This document shows positions 1-7,787 of a DNA stretch of 17,405 nucleotides, one piece after another; the first letter of the stretch is position 1, and each line of letters opens with the position of its first letter. Position numbers and translations under genes: made by a program. Location of the stretch: NCBI GenBank assembly GCA_051893155.1, contig JBJFGY010000008.1, positions 1 through 17,405 of the forward strand, read 5' to 3'. The notes beneath the pieces are model-generated. The model was given only the letters and a program-made list of their open reading frames with translations, was not told where the DNA came from and did not search any database. The stretch is from UBA6448 sp051893155. Its GTDB lineage: Bacteria; Bacillota_I; Bacilli_A; RF39; UBA660.

Positions 1-2
1 TA

Positions 3-380
3 ATAAATTCTTTTATTATAAAAAATTTTGTTATGCAAAAAATAATTGATATTGTATTAATTATAATAATATTAATTATTCTATACAAAAAATCATTTTT
101 ATTAGTAAAAGTTTATTTAAATAAAAGAAATAAATATCAAAGAACAGCTTTAGGAGAAGAAAAAACAACATATATACATGCATTACAAAACTTTATTCAT
201 GATTTTAGTAATTTAAAAGATGCTGATAAAAAAGAAATTGTATTATGGAATGATTTTCTAGTTTATGCAATTATTTTAGAAGAAAATAATAAAATTGTAG
301 ATGATATAATAAAATTATTAAATGACGATAATGATTTTAAATCCATTTTAAATTTATTTAATACTTTTACAATATTTTAG
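3..380 (+). CDS. DUF2207-type membrane protein, C-terminal part (5' end outside window)
   Basis: The reading frame is open to the left edge of the window, and the first ATG (33) has no Shine-Dalgarno, so I read this as the tail of a longer gene. A strongly hydrophobic segment (about residues 4-17 from that ATG) is followed by a soluble tail with the pattern DFSNL...VLWNDFLVYAIIL. This resembles the conserved C-terminal tail of DUF2207 membrane proteins (DFS then VLWE-YLVYA). The function of that family is unknown. The stop is TAG at 378-380. A stand-alone 115-residue protein from ATG 33 is possible but less likely. The family call rests on motif memory and is moderately sure. Confidence 0.6.
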   Translation: MNSFIIKNFVMQKIIDIVLIIIILIILYKKSFLLVKVYLNKRNKYQRTALGEEKTTYIHALQNFIHDFSNLKDADKKEIVLWNDFLVYAIILEENNKIVDDIIKLLNDDNDFKSILNLFNTFTIF

Positions 381-446
381 TATAACAATATTATTAATAG
401 TCAAATTATTATAGATTTTTTAAATTAAAAATGTAATAATATTATT

Positions 447-938
447 ATGAAAGTATTAAAGAAAATTTTAATTATTTTATTAAGTATTATTGTAATACCT
501 CTTTTTTTAATTACATGCTTTTTTGCATATCAAAAAATAATACTTAAAAAAGTTCCTTATATATTTTCATATACTAGTTTTATTAATACTGGAACAAGTA
601 TGCTTCCATATATTGAACCTGGTGATTTAGTTATTGTTAAAAAAAATAATAGTTATCAAACTGACGATATTATTTCTTTTATAACTGATGAAGGTTTTGT
701 TAATACTCATAGGATTATTGCAATAGATGATGGGTTTTATAAAACTAAAGGAGATAATAATAAATTTAGTGATTCTCTTGAAATAAATGATAAAGTAATA
801 TATGGAAAAGTAGTATATGTTATTCATGGTTTTGGTTATGTATATAACTTTTTATTAAATAATTATTTATATATTTTTATTGGTTTAATAGTATTATCAA
901 TTATAGTTTTTATCTTTCATGAAAGGAAAAGAAAATGA
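447..938 (+). CDS. sipW: Signal peptidase I, SipW / archaeal-ER type (S26B)
   Basis: This 163-residue membrane protease should cleave signal peptides of exported proteins outside the membrane. An N-terminal membrane helix (about 5-28) leads to the catalytic serine motif GTSMLPYIEPGDLV (Ser51). NTHRI follows, with His88 where the bacterial Lep-type enzyme has lysine, and then TKGDNN (Asp103). Ser-His-Asp instead of Ser-Lys marks the S26B/SipW group known from Bacillus subtilis biofilm-fibre processing. A second membrane helix lies near the C-terminus (about 140-158), as is usual in this group. The stop codon overlaps priA (ATGA). No clear Shine-Dalgarno precedes ATG 447, and the bases before it form an A/T palindrome. 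A likely substrate is the surface protein at 3319, whose signal peptide is of the SipW-dependent kind. Confidence 0.85.
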   Translation: MKVLKKILIILLSIIVIPLFLITCFFAYQKIILKKVPYIFSYTSFINTGTSMLPYIEPGDLVIVKKNNSYQTDDIISFITDEGFVNTHRIIAIDDGFYKTKGDNNKFSDSLEINDKVIYGKVVYVIHGFGYVYNFLLNNYLYIFIGLIVLSIIVFIFHERKRK

Positions 939-3106
939 ATGCAGATGTAATAATACAGTATCCTATAAAAAAACTTGATAAAGTATTTTCTTATATAGTA
1001 CCTAATAAATTTCAAAATAAAATTAAGGTTGGAATGAAAGTTATAGTTCCTTTTAATAATGGGGTTATTAATGGAATAGTATTAAATATTAATAATGATA
1101 AAAAAGATTTTAAAATGAAGGAAATATTAAATATTGATGATAGTTTTATTATAAATAATGAACAATTAAAACTTGCTTATTATTTAAAAGAAACTACTTT
1201 ATGTCCCTTAATTAGTGCTATTGAAGTAATGCTTCCACCAGCACTTAAAATATCAAATAATATTAAAGATTATAAAAAATATGATGTATATATTACTTTA
1301 AATGTATCATTTAATGAAGCAAGTAAATATATATGTGAAAACCAAAGAAGTAAAAAACAAATTGAAATAATTGATAAAGTGTTAAATGAAAAAAAAGTAT
1401 TAAGAAAAAATATTAGTTCTCCAAGTTTAAAAGTATTAATTGATAAAGGTATTTTAAAAGAAGTAAAAGAAAAGGTAAATAGAATTAATATAAATGAAAA
1501 TGCAGTTAATAATATTACATTAAATGAGGAACAAAAAAATGCATATGATATTATATCTAAACAGTTAAATAGTTATAATGTTTTTTTACTTCAAGGTGTA
1601 ACTGGTTCAGGTAAAACAGAAGTTTATATGTCTCTTATTGATAAAACACTTGAAAATAAAAAAAGTGTAATAGTTTTAGTACCTGAAATATGTTTAACTA
1701 CGCAAACTGTTCAAAGATTTTATAAAAGATTTGGTAATAAAGTTGCTATTTTTCATAGTGGTCTTTCTGTTGGCGAAAAATATGATGAATATATGAAAAT
1801 ATACCATAATAAAGTTTCTATTGTGGTAGGGACACGTTCAAGTATATTTGTTCCAATTAAAAACTTAGGTTTAATAATAATTGATGAAGAACATTCTGAT
1901 AGTTATAAACAAGAGTCTAGTCCAAGATATGATGCAATAGAAGTTGCAAAATATCGCGCTAATATTAATAATATTCCTTTAATACTAGCAAGTGCAACTC
2001 CTTCATTAGAATCTAAAGCAAGAGCTTATAAAAACGTTTATAAACTTGTAGAATTAAAAAATAGAGCAAATGGGCAATTACTTCCTAAAACTGTTTTAGT
2101 AGATATGAAAAAAAGTAAAGATAATATCTTTTCAGAAGAGTTAATTAATAAAATAAATGATAGATTAAATAAACACGAGCAAATAATACTTCTTTTAAAT
2201 CGAAGAGGTTTTTCAACTTTTATTACTTGTTCAAATTGTGGTTTTACCTATAAATGTCCAAATTGTGATATTACTTTAACTTATCATAAAACTACAAATA
2301 ATTTAAGATGTCATTATTGCTCATATGTAATAAAAAAAGAAGATTGTTGTCCAAAATGTCATGAAAAAGCATTAAATTATTTAGGACTTGGTACTCAAAA
2401 AGTTGAAGAAAAAATACATGAATTATTTAATAATGCAAAAGTTATTAGAATGGATCAAGATACTACAACAAAAAAGGGTAGTTATCAAAAAATAATAGAT
2501 GATTTTTCCAATAAAAAATATGATATATTACTTGGAACTCAAATGATAAGTAAAGGACTTGATTTTAGTAATGTTACTTTAGTTGGTATTATTAATGCAG
2601 ATACTTCTTTAAATATACCTGATTTTAGATCTAATGAAAAAACATTTGCTCTTTTATATCAAACTTCAGGAAGAGCTGGAAGAGGAGAAAATAAAGGGGA
2701 AGTTATAATTCAAACATATAATCCAGATAATAAAGTACTTAATTTTGTAAAAGAAAATGATTATGAGAACTTTTTTAAATATGAACTAAATATTAGACAT
2801 TTACTTTTTTATCCTCCATATTCATATATTGTACTTGTAAAAATAATAGGTAAAGATTATGATATACTTGGTAAAGAAAGTAATAAAATAAAAAAATATT
2901 TAAAAGATAATTTAAATAATAATACGATTATTTATGGCCCAACGCCAGCATCAGTTTTTAAGATAAATAATGTTTATCATTATCAAATTATTATTAAATA
3001 TACAAAAGATGATACTTTATATAAAATACTTTCTATAGTAGATAATAATTATATATTAAACTCAAAAATAAATGTAGAAATAACTTTTAATCCAATAAGA
3101 TTTTAA
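935..3106 (+). CDS. priA: Primosomal protein N' (PriA replication-restart helicase)
   Basis: PriA is a 3'-5' superfamily-2 DNA helicase that recognises stalled forks and reloads the replicative helicase. The 723 residues show an N-terminal fork-DNA binding region (1-105), Walker A GVTGSGKTEVY (about 221-231), the DEEH box (317-320) followed by SDSYKQ, and a zinc-binding insert at about 430-475 with paired cysteines (CSNCG, CPNC, CHYC, CPKC). The C-terminal helicase motifs are GTQMISKGLDF and QTSGRAGRG. Length is within the usual range of about 730-800 residues. The ATG overlaps the signal peptidase stop by four bases and has an AAAGGA-type ribosome site inside the upstream gene, so the two are probably co-transcribed. 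A hairpin terminator follows the stop at once. Confidence 0.96.
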   Translation: MNADVIIQYPIKKLDKVFSYIVPNKFQNKIKVGMKVIVPFNNGVINGIVLNINNDKKDFKMKEILNIDDSFIINNEQLKLAYYLKETTLCPLISAIEVMLPPALKISNNIKDYKKYDVYITLNVSFNEASKYICENQRSKKQIEIIDKVLNEKKVLRKNISSPSLKVLIDKGILKEVKEKVNRININENAVNNITLNEEQKNAYDIISKQLNSYNVFLLQGVTGSGKTEVYMSLIDKTLENKKSVIVLVPEICLTTQTVQRFYKRFGNKVAIFHSGLSVGEKYDEYMKIYHNKVSIVVGTRSSIFVPIKNLGLIIIDEEHSDSYKQESSPRYDAIEVAKYRANINNIPLILASATPSLESKARAYKNVYKLVELKNRANGQLLPKTVLVDMKKSKDNIFSEELINKINDRLNKHEQIILLLNRRGFSTFITCSNCGFTYKCPNCDITLTYHKTTNNLRCHYCSYVIKKEDCCPKCHEKALNYLGLGTQKVEEKIHELFNNAKVIRMDQDTTTKKGSYQKIIDDFSNKKYDILLGTQMISKGLDFSNVTLVGIINADTSLNIPDFRSNEKTFALLYQTSGRAGRGENKGEVIIQTYNPDNKVLNFVKENDYENFFKYELNIRHLLFYPPYSYIVLVKIIGKDYDILGKESNKIKKYLKDNLNNNTIIYGPTPASVFKINNVYHYQIIIKYTKDDTLYKILSIVDNNYILNSKINVEITFNPIRF

Positions 3107-3135
3107 AAAAAGAGCAAAAATTGCTCTTATTTTTA
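3106..3135. terminator. Bidirectional terminator between priA and tRNA-Gln
   Basis: An 8-bp perfect stem (3110-3117 with 3121-3128, AAGAGCAA/TTGCTCTT) has a 3-nt loop. It is followed by T-rich sequence on the plus strand and by a run of U on the minus strand (complement of the A-run after the priA stop). It can end both the priA transcript and the convergent tRNA transcript. Confidence 0.8.
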
Positions 3136-3136
3136 A

Positions 3137-3212
3137 TGGTTACCCAGATAGGATTCGAACCCATGGAATGTCAGGACCAGAACCTGATGCCTTACCGCTT
3201 GGCTACTGGGTA
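3137..3212 (-). tRNA. tRNA-Gln (anticodon CUG)
   Basis: The minus strand folds into a full cloverleaf. The acceptor is TACCCAG/CTGGGTA with discriminator A and an encoded CCA (3139-3137). The D-arm is GCC..GGC. The anticodon stem TCAGG/CCTGA encloses the loop TTCTGGT, giving anticodon CTG at positions 34-36, which reads the CAG glutamine codon. The T-arm is ATGGG/CCTAT with TTCGAAT. Without CCA it is 73 nt. It has its own promoter and ends at the terminator it shares with priA. A CUG-reading glutamine tRNA is a luxury in so AT-rich a genome, since UUG can wobble to CAG. Confidence 0.95.
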
Positions 3213-3224
3213 ATAACTATTTAT

Positions 3225-3253
3225 AGACTAGCATAATTTTTAACAAATGTCAA
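3225..3253 (-). promoter_or_regulatory. Promoter of tRNA-Gln
   Basis: On the minus strand there is a consensus -35 TTGACA (3253-3248), a 17-nt spacer and an extended -10 (TGC then TAGTCT, 3230-3225). Transcription would start a few bases before the tRNA 5' end, as is usual for tRNA genes. Confidence 0.75.
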
Positions 3254-3261
3254 AAAATAAA

Positions 3262-3290
3262 TATACAAAATAATTTTTTTATGCTATGAT
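3262..3290 (+). promoter_or_regulatory. Promoter of the surface-protein gene
   Basis: An extended -10, TGC TATGAT (3285-3290), lies 28 bases before the ATG. The -35 at 17-nt spacing is weak (TATACA, 3262-3267). The Shine-Dalgarno AAGGAAA is 6 nt before the start. The promoter is divergent from, and close to, the tRNA promoter. Confidence 0.6.
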
Positions 3291-3318
3291 ATTTAAGTAA
3301 GACTAAGGAAATTTTAAT

Positions 3319-5133
3319 ATGGAAAAAAATAATAAATTAATAGTTATATTATCCTCTATATTTTTACTTGTAATAGTAGCATCAGCAGCATTTGCCTATT
3401 TTGGATCTTTTAATATTAATGTAAATAATAATTTAGCGGTAAATATTATTACTGAAGATCCAGGGGAAGCTACTTTTGTTTCAGATGCAACTTTTTTAAA
3501 TTTACAAGTTCCTGCTTTAAATATGAATCCAATAAATTCAAATGATGAAGTGGAAGCCGCTAAAAATGAGGCGGTATTAAATGTTTCGTTAAAAGGACAT
3601 AATAATGTTCTTACTGTTTGCAGTTTTGATATAGTTTTTGAATATGATTTATCTAGTAATATTTATGGTGATGGAACAACTTATAAAACAAGTGGAGCTG
3701 ATAAAGAAATAACAATGCAAGTTGTATCTAATAGTGGAACTAATTATTATCAAGATGAAACTAATTTTGATTATAATACTTCTAATGGCTGGACTCAAAA
3801 AACAAGCACAGTAGGAGCTAAAAAAGTATTAATAAGTGGCGTGCAAATATCAAGTGTTGGTTACGAAAATACCCAAAGTTATAAATTTATAGGTAAGTAT
3901 TATAATTTAAGCTTATCGCAATCTCAGCTTGAAGGAAAAAGTTTTACTGGTAAAATATATGCAGATAATTTATCATGTGATAGTAAGGAAGATAATACTC
4001 TTTATTCTTTAGTAAGAAAAAAATATACTGAAGGAAATACATTTGTAAAACTTTATGATGGTGATGGATCAGATACTTATGCAAACCCAGTATATTATTA
4101 TAATGGTGCTGTAGAAGATAATAATGTACTTTTTGCTGGCTTTTGCTGGAAAATAGTAAGAACTACCGATACTGGGGGAGTAAAACTAATTTATAATGGT
4201 GTTCAAACTGATGGTTCATGTAATAATACAGGAGAGGCTTCCCAAATAGGAAAAAGTAAATTTAATAGTATTAATTCCCCAGCCTATGTCGGATATATGT
4301 ATAATACAGTGTATACTTATTCATATAAATCAAGTTCAGCATTATCTAATATTGTATTTGGCAATTCATTTACTTATTCTGATGGCACGTATACACTTAC
4401 TGATACAATGACAGTTTCTTCTTGGTCTAGTGGCTATAATACAATAAGTAATAATCATTATACGTGTTTAACAACTGATACTACTTGCTCGTCTTTATAT
4501 TATGTATATTATACTAATTCTTCAACTGCATATTATATAACACTTACAGGTGGTAAATCAGTAAGTGATGCTTTAAATGAAATGCTTTATGCAGATGATG
4601 TAAATAAAACTGATTCAACTATGAAAACATATATAGAAACTTGGTATGAAAATAATATGACATCATATACATCTTATCTAGAAGATACAACATTTTGTAA
4701 TGACCGAAGTATAACAGACTTAGGGGGATGGAATCCAAATGGAGGAAGTAGCTCAGATTCTGCACAATTTAAAAATTATAATGAAAATTATAGTTTAGTA
4801 TGTGCAAATGAGTTAGATCAGTTTAGGGTAGAAAACTCAAAAGCGCCACTTAAATATCCAGTTGGCTTACTTACTACACCAGAATTGTGGCTAGCTTCAA
4901 AAAATACAGACACAAGTACATATTATTTAAATACAGGGCAGTATTATTGGCTGGGTTCCCCTAGCGGCTTCGGCACCTTCAGCGCTGTCGGGCGTTATGT
5001 CAATAGTGCGGGTCGCATGAGTAAAAGCAACATGGACAGTTCGTACGGGGCCCGGCCGTCCGTTTCCTTAAAACCTGGCACCGGGTATGCCTCAGGAGAT
5101 GGGTCATATACTTCACCATATTTGATAGACTGA
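3319..5133 (+). CDS. Exported surface protein with SipW-type signal and variable lectin-like C-terminus
   Basis: The 604 residues start with a charged N-region (MEKNNK), a hydrophobic core and ASAAFAYFGSFNINVNN. An Ala-Tyr-Phe after the core is the hallmark of SipW-dependent signal peptides. The mature part is rich in Asn, Ser, Thr and Tyr with a few cysteines and no LPXTG anchor. The C-terminal 150 residues hold the motifs LLTTPELWLAS, YYWLGSP, YVNSAG and GARPSVSLKPGT and end in DGSYTSPYLID. This pattern recalls C-type-lectin / formylglycine-enzyme-like folds that serve as DGR targets, and repeat-family surface proteins of uncultured Bacilli. Codons for residues about 544-592 are GC-rich, unlike the rest of the gene. 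The ligand is unknown. Export is well supported; fold and variability are inferred. The stop is TGA. Confidence 0.8.
   Translation: MEKNNKLIVILSSIFLLVIVASAAFAYFGSFNINVNNNLAVNIITEDPGEATFVSDATFLNLQVPALNMNPINSNDEVEAAKNEAVLNVSLKGHNNVLTVCSFDIVFEYDLSSNIYGDGTTYKTSGADKEITMQVVSNSGTNYYQDETNFDYNTSNGWTQKTSTVGAKKVLISGVQISSVGYENTQSYKFIGKYYNLSLSQSQLEGKSFTGKIYADNLSCDSKEDNTLYSLVRKKYTEGNTFVKLYDGDGSDTYANPVYYYNGAVEDNNVLFAGFCWKIVRTTDTGGVKLIYNGVQTDGSCNNTGEASQIGKSKFNSINSPAYVGYMYNTVYTYSYKSSSALSNIVFGNSFTYSDGTYTLTDTMTVSSWSSGYNTISNNHYTCLTTDTTCSSLYYVYYTNSSTAYYITLTGGKSVSDALNEMLYADDVNKTDSTMKTYIETWYENNMTSYTSYLEDTTFCNDRSITDLGGWNPNGGSSSDSAQFKNYNENYSLVCANELDQFRVENSKAPLKYPVGLLTTPELWLASKNTDTSTYYLNTGQYYWLGSPSGFGTFSAVGRYVNSAGRMSKSNMDSSYGARPSVSLKPGTGYASGDGSYTSPYLID
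4948..5094 (+). other. GC-rich 3' patch: candidate DGR variable region with IMH-like G/C tract
   Basis: From 4951 to 5100, 88 of 150 bases are G or C, against a strongly AT-rich gene on both sides. Seven consecutive codons (4963-4983) all end in C, with the first two bases varied (AGC GGC TTC GGC ACC TTC AGC). This is what random replacement of adenines in AAC codons would leave. Bases 5046-5058 are 13 consecutive G/C positions, like the G/C tract of the IMH at the end of known DGR variable regions. A small stem with one G-T pair (5073-5086) follows. No second copy (template) is in the window. Alternatives are a cassette imported from a GC-richer donor or gene conversion from a paralogue. Confidence 0.55.
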
Positions 5134-5195
5134 TTGACGGACACTTTTGATAAAACATAAATAAATAAAGGGATTGAAAGGTAGGCCTCGTTAAC

Positions 5196-5207
5196 TTAAC
5201 TGTGTCT
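5196..5207 (+). repeat. Left terminal inverted repeat of the IS
   Basis: TTAACTGTGTCT, the exact reverse complement of 7788-7799. Similarity does not extend clearly outward or inward. Confidence 0.7.
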
Positions 5208-5272
5208 TTCAACAAAAAGTTACTATAAAACTCTATATAAATAAAATATAGAATTCCAATAAATGTAACATT

Positions 5273-5301
5273 ATTTAACCATAGTAGGTTATAGTTGTCA
5301 A
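5273..5301 (-). promoter_or_regulatory. Outward promoter inside the IS left arm
   Basis: On the minus strand there is TTGACA (5301-5296), a 17-nt spacer and an extended -10 (TGG then TTAAAT, 5278-5273). A transcript would leave the IS leftwards and run antisense into the GC-rich end of the surface-protein gene. This is predicted from sequence only. Confidence 0.45.
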
Positions 5302-5324
5302 TAAAAACATTATTAAACACACAA

Positions 5325-5357
5325 AATAGTAAGAAAGTTTAATTCTTACTATTTTTA
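5325..5357. terminator. Hairpin terminator in the IS left arm
   Basis: An 11-bp perfect stem (5325-5335 with 5343-5353, AATAGTAAGAA/TTCTTACTATT) has a 7-nt loop. T-runs are present on the plus strand and, shorter, on the minus strand. It could end read-through from the surface-protein gene and transcription of the transposase from the other side. Confidence 0.7.
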
Positions 5358-5456
5358 TTATCATTTAATAAATTCTATATTATTGTATTTTAGTAAACTA
5401 GTATTTAATTTTATGTCGAGAAAATCTATTTGTAATGGGCAGACAAATTTCATAAT

Positions 5457-5497
5457 ACTTAGTTAGTAATCGTCTTGAAAGAAGATTGCAACTAAGT
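5457..5497. other. Bulged stem-loop of unknown role in the IS left arm
   Basis: ACTTAGTT (5457-5464) pairs with AACTAAGT (5490-5497). After one bulged A, GTAATC (5466-5471) pairs with GATTGC (5484-5489). The loop is 12 nt. There is no U-tract, so it is not a simple terminator. It lies between the transposase stop and the left IS end. It could be a structured 3' region of the transposase mRNA or a protein-binding site. Confidence 0.4.
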
Positions 5498-5584
5498 AAT
5501 GAAATATGGCTGGGGTCCAATTACAAATAGAGGAATTGAAATAAATTTAAATACGGTAGCAAAAGGTAGAACAAGTATAAATAA

Positions 5585-6976
5585 TTACATATATTTTTCT
5601 AAGATATCTTTATGTACTATTTGTATTTCATTGAATATATTATTCCAATTAGATACTTTTGATTTGTTCCATTTTTTTTCTAATTCTAATAAGTTTACAT
5701 ATATTATATTTATTGCAGAGTCTGCATTAGGTAGTGCACCTCTACCATAAAATCCTCTTTGGACTTTTGAATTAACTGATTCAACAATATTATTTGTATA
5801 AATATATTTTCGAATATTTAAAGGTATATCAAATAAAGGCATTATCTCTTCAATATATTTATTTGCATGTTTCATTACTGATTTATTTTCTTTATATTTT
5901 TCTTTAAATTCATTCCAATATAAGTTAGCAGAGATTTTATCATTAGAAGTATATATTTTTTTGAAATCGCTTATAATATATGAATCCTTTTTGTTTACAT
6001 ATTTTTTTAAATTTCTTACAATGTGAACTACACATCTTTGATAAAAAGCATTTGGAAATTCTGTTTTAATTGCGTCTTTAATTCCAGTAACTCCATCGCT
6101 TATAATATATAATATTTCTTTTACTCCACGATCTTTTAAATCATTAAATACTTCTAACCAAAAAGTTTTAGATTCTGATATATCAGTTTCGTATAATGAA
6201 TCAATTATATTTTTTTTAGAATCTTCATTACCCAAATACATACCAACTATTTCTTTGTGTCCACCTAGAGTTGTTCCAACAGCAATGTATACTGGAATAT
6301 CGTGGGATAAAAGGTTTTTGTTGTCACGTATAGTGATATACATGCAATCGATGTTTAAGGCAAAATAACAAGAATTTAAATCTCTATTTCTCCAAGCTAA
6401 AACTTGATCCTGAATAGATTGAGTAATATTACTAATAAAACCAGTAGATAAATTAATATTAAACATGGAAGATAAAATATCCTTTATATCATTAACAGAG
6501 TTATTTTTAGAATATAAAAGAATAATATTATCAGTTAAATCGTCTAAAACTCTAGTTCTTTTAGGAATAAGTGTAGAATCAAAATTAGCTTCATTTCTAA
6601 GCCTAGGACGATTAAAATTTAATGTTTTATTAGAAGTTGTAATAGTAATATTTTTGGTAGAACCATTTCTTTTGTTTTCAATATTATTTTTTTTACATTC
6701 TTTTAAATATAAATCTAACTCAAGAGATAGAATAGATTCAATGAATCTAGAATCAAAATCAAATATAAGATCTGATAGAGTATAATTTTTAAGAAATTCC
6801 ATATCAGTTTTCATATTGTCAAAAATTTCTTTTTGATAAGAACTCATATTATCATAAAGAAAATTAAATTCATTGTTAGAAGAATTTAATAATATGTTTT
6901 GTAGAGCATTAATAAAATCATTATTCATAACCCAAACCCCTTTAAATTGGTTGTTATTATAACTTAAAGTACACAT
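5585..6976 (-). CDS. IS256/Mutator-family transposase
   Basis: This DDE transposase of the Mutator-like group (Transposase_mut) would cut and join the IS ends. With the longer start (463 residues) I see Asp210 (ALNIDCMYI), Asp294 (YIISDGVTG), the family signature QRCVVHIVRN (313-322) and Glu399 in TNNIVESVNS. All three catalytic acids are therefore present. GTTLGGHKEIVGMYLG lies between the first two, as in the family. Two starts have ribosome sites: ATG 6976 (AAGGAG, 8 nt), which overlaps the end of the upstream ORF and suggests coupling, and ATG 6928 (AAAGGGG, 8 nt), which gives 447 residues and looks more like family N-termini. Base composition matches the host. Confidence 0.92.
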   Translation of the reverse strand: MCTLSYNNNQFKGVWVMNNDFINALQNILLNSSNNEFNFLYDNMSSYQKEIFDNMKTDMEFLKNYTLSDLIFDFDSRFIESILSLELDLYLKECKKNNIENKRNGSTKNITITTSNKTLNFNRPRLRNEANFDSTLIPKRTRVLDDLTDNIILLYSKNNSVNDIKDILSSMFNINLSTGFISNITQSIQDQVLAWRNRDLNSCYFALNIDCMYITIRDNKNLLSHDIPVYIAVGTTLGGHKEIVGMYLGNEDSKKNIIDSLYETDISESKTFWLEVFNDLKDRGVKEILYIISDGVTGIKDAIKTEFPNAFYQRCVVHIVRNLKKYVNKKDSYIISDFKKIYTSNDKISANLYWNEFKEKYKENKSVMKHANKYIEEIMPLFDIPLNIRKYIYTNNIVESVNSKVQRGFYGRGALPNADSAINIIYVNLLELEKKWNKSKVSNWNNIFNEIQIVHKDILEKYM

Positions 6977-7749
6977 AAAAGCAACTCCTTATAATCTTTA
7001 TATAAATAAGAAATAATTGAATTCCATTCCTTTTTAGAAGAATACATTTTTAATTCAAAGGATTTAATAGTAGTAATAAGTTTTTCTTCAAATTCACTAA
7101 TATTAGAAAAACTAGTTTGAGAATGGGAAATAACATTTAAAGTTTTATTAAAATCTCTAATAAAATAGAAAGAAATGATATGTTTTCGGAGAAATAGAGG
7201 GTAATCAAGAAAAGAAGAAAAATAATTAAATTCTTTGTTGAGAATATCAATTATAAAAGGAGAATCTTGATACAAAAGAAATAATTCATTTTTTCTAAAG
7301 TTAAACTCATTGATATCATTAGAAAGATAAATATGTTTTAAATGATTAAAAATATTATTGGAATAAGAACAAGACATATAGTGAGATAACTTATTCATAA
7401 TACTAGAACAAGAGTAAAAGTAAGAAATGTTAGGGAAAGCTAAGTTGAAAGTGTTTTTAATAATTTGATTATTAGGCATAGAAACGTAGAAAATGTATTC
7501 TAAACCTCTTTTTTTAAAAGAAAGAAGAAGATTATACCAATCAGAAGATTTAGTATATTCGTCATCAAAAATAGAAGTAATATACTTTCTAACTCCATTA
7601 ATGTTACAACCGATAATAGTGTAAATAGTTCTTTTTTTAATATAGTCATTACCAAAGTTGAAAAAGACATCTTGAGAGAGAATAGAGAAAGAAAAGAAAA
7701 CTTTATCTAAATCTCTTTTATTAATTTCATTTATTGTTCAATTATTCAA
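6964..7749 (-). pseudogene. Transposase-like accessory ORF, catalytic residues lost, early in-frame stop
   Basis: The frame runs open from about 7737 to TAA at 6964-6966 and aligns by eye with the middle and C-terminal part of the neighbouring transposase. SSDWYNLLLSFKKRGLEYIFYVS matches the stretch before its second Asp, and YPLFLRKHI matches the stretch before its Glu. At the catalytic sites SDG has become SMP, the Glu position reads Asp (FIRDFN), and the conserved His after QRC is lost. The first Asp (QDVFFNF) remains. The only start with a good ribosome site is TTG 7749 (AGGAGG, 7 nt), but codon 4 is TGA. The first ATG (7479) has no ribosome site and would drop half the fold. It is either a decayed copy or, if translated by a non-standard start or readthrough, a non-catalytic partner protein. 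Confidence 0.6.
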
Positions 7750-7787
7750 AATAAAACCTCCTATCAATCAACTAGTAAAATTTTATT

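Noticed and set aside
431..446. A/T palindrome just before the sipW start, as an operator
   Set aside because: Palindromes of A and T only are common by chance in this base composition.
5131..5157. TGA read as tryptophan, extending the surface protein by eight more codons
   Set aside because: TGA ends sipW, the mscL partner gene, the YgjP-like gene and xseA in ATGA-type overlaps, so it is a stop here.
5000..5320. 106-residue minus-strand frame
   Set aside because: It is the shadow of the surface-protein end and the IS left end. Its Cys/Arg-rich end comes only from the GC-rich patch.
5499..5750. 83-residue plus-strand frame after the bulged stem
   Set aside because: Most of it is the complement of the transposase end. 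The first 27 codons read like a protein fragment, but I recognise no family and see no ribosome site.
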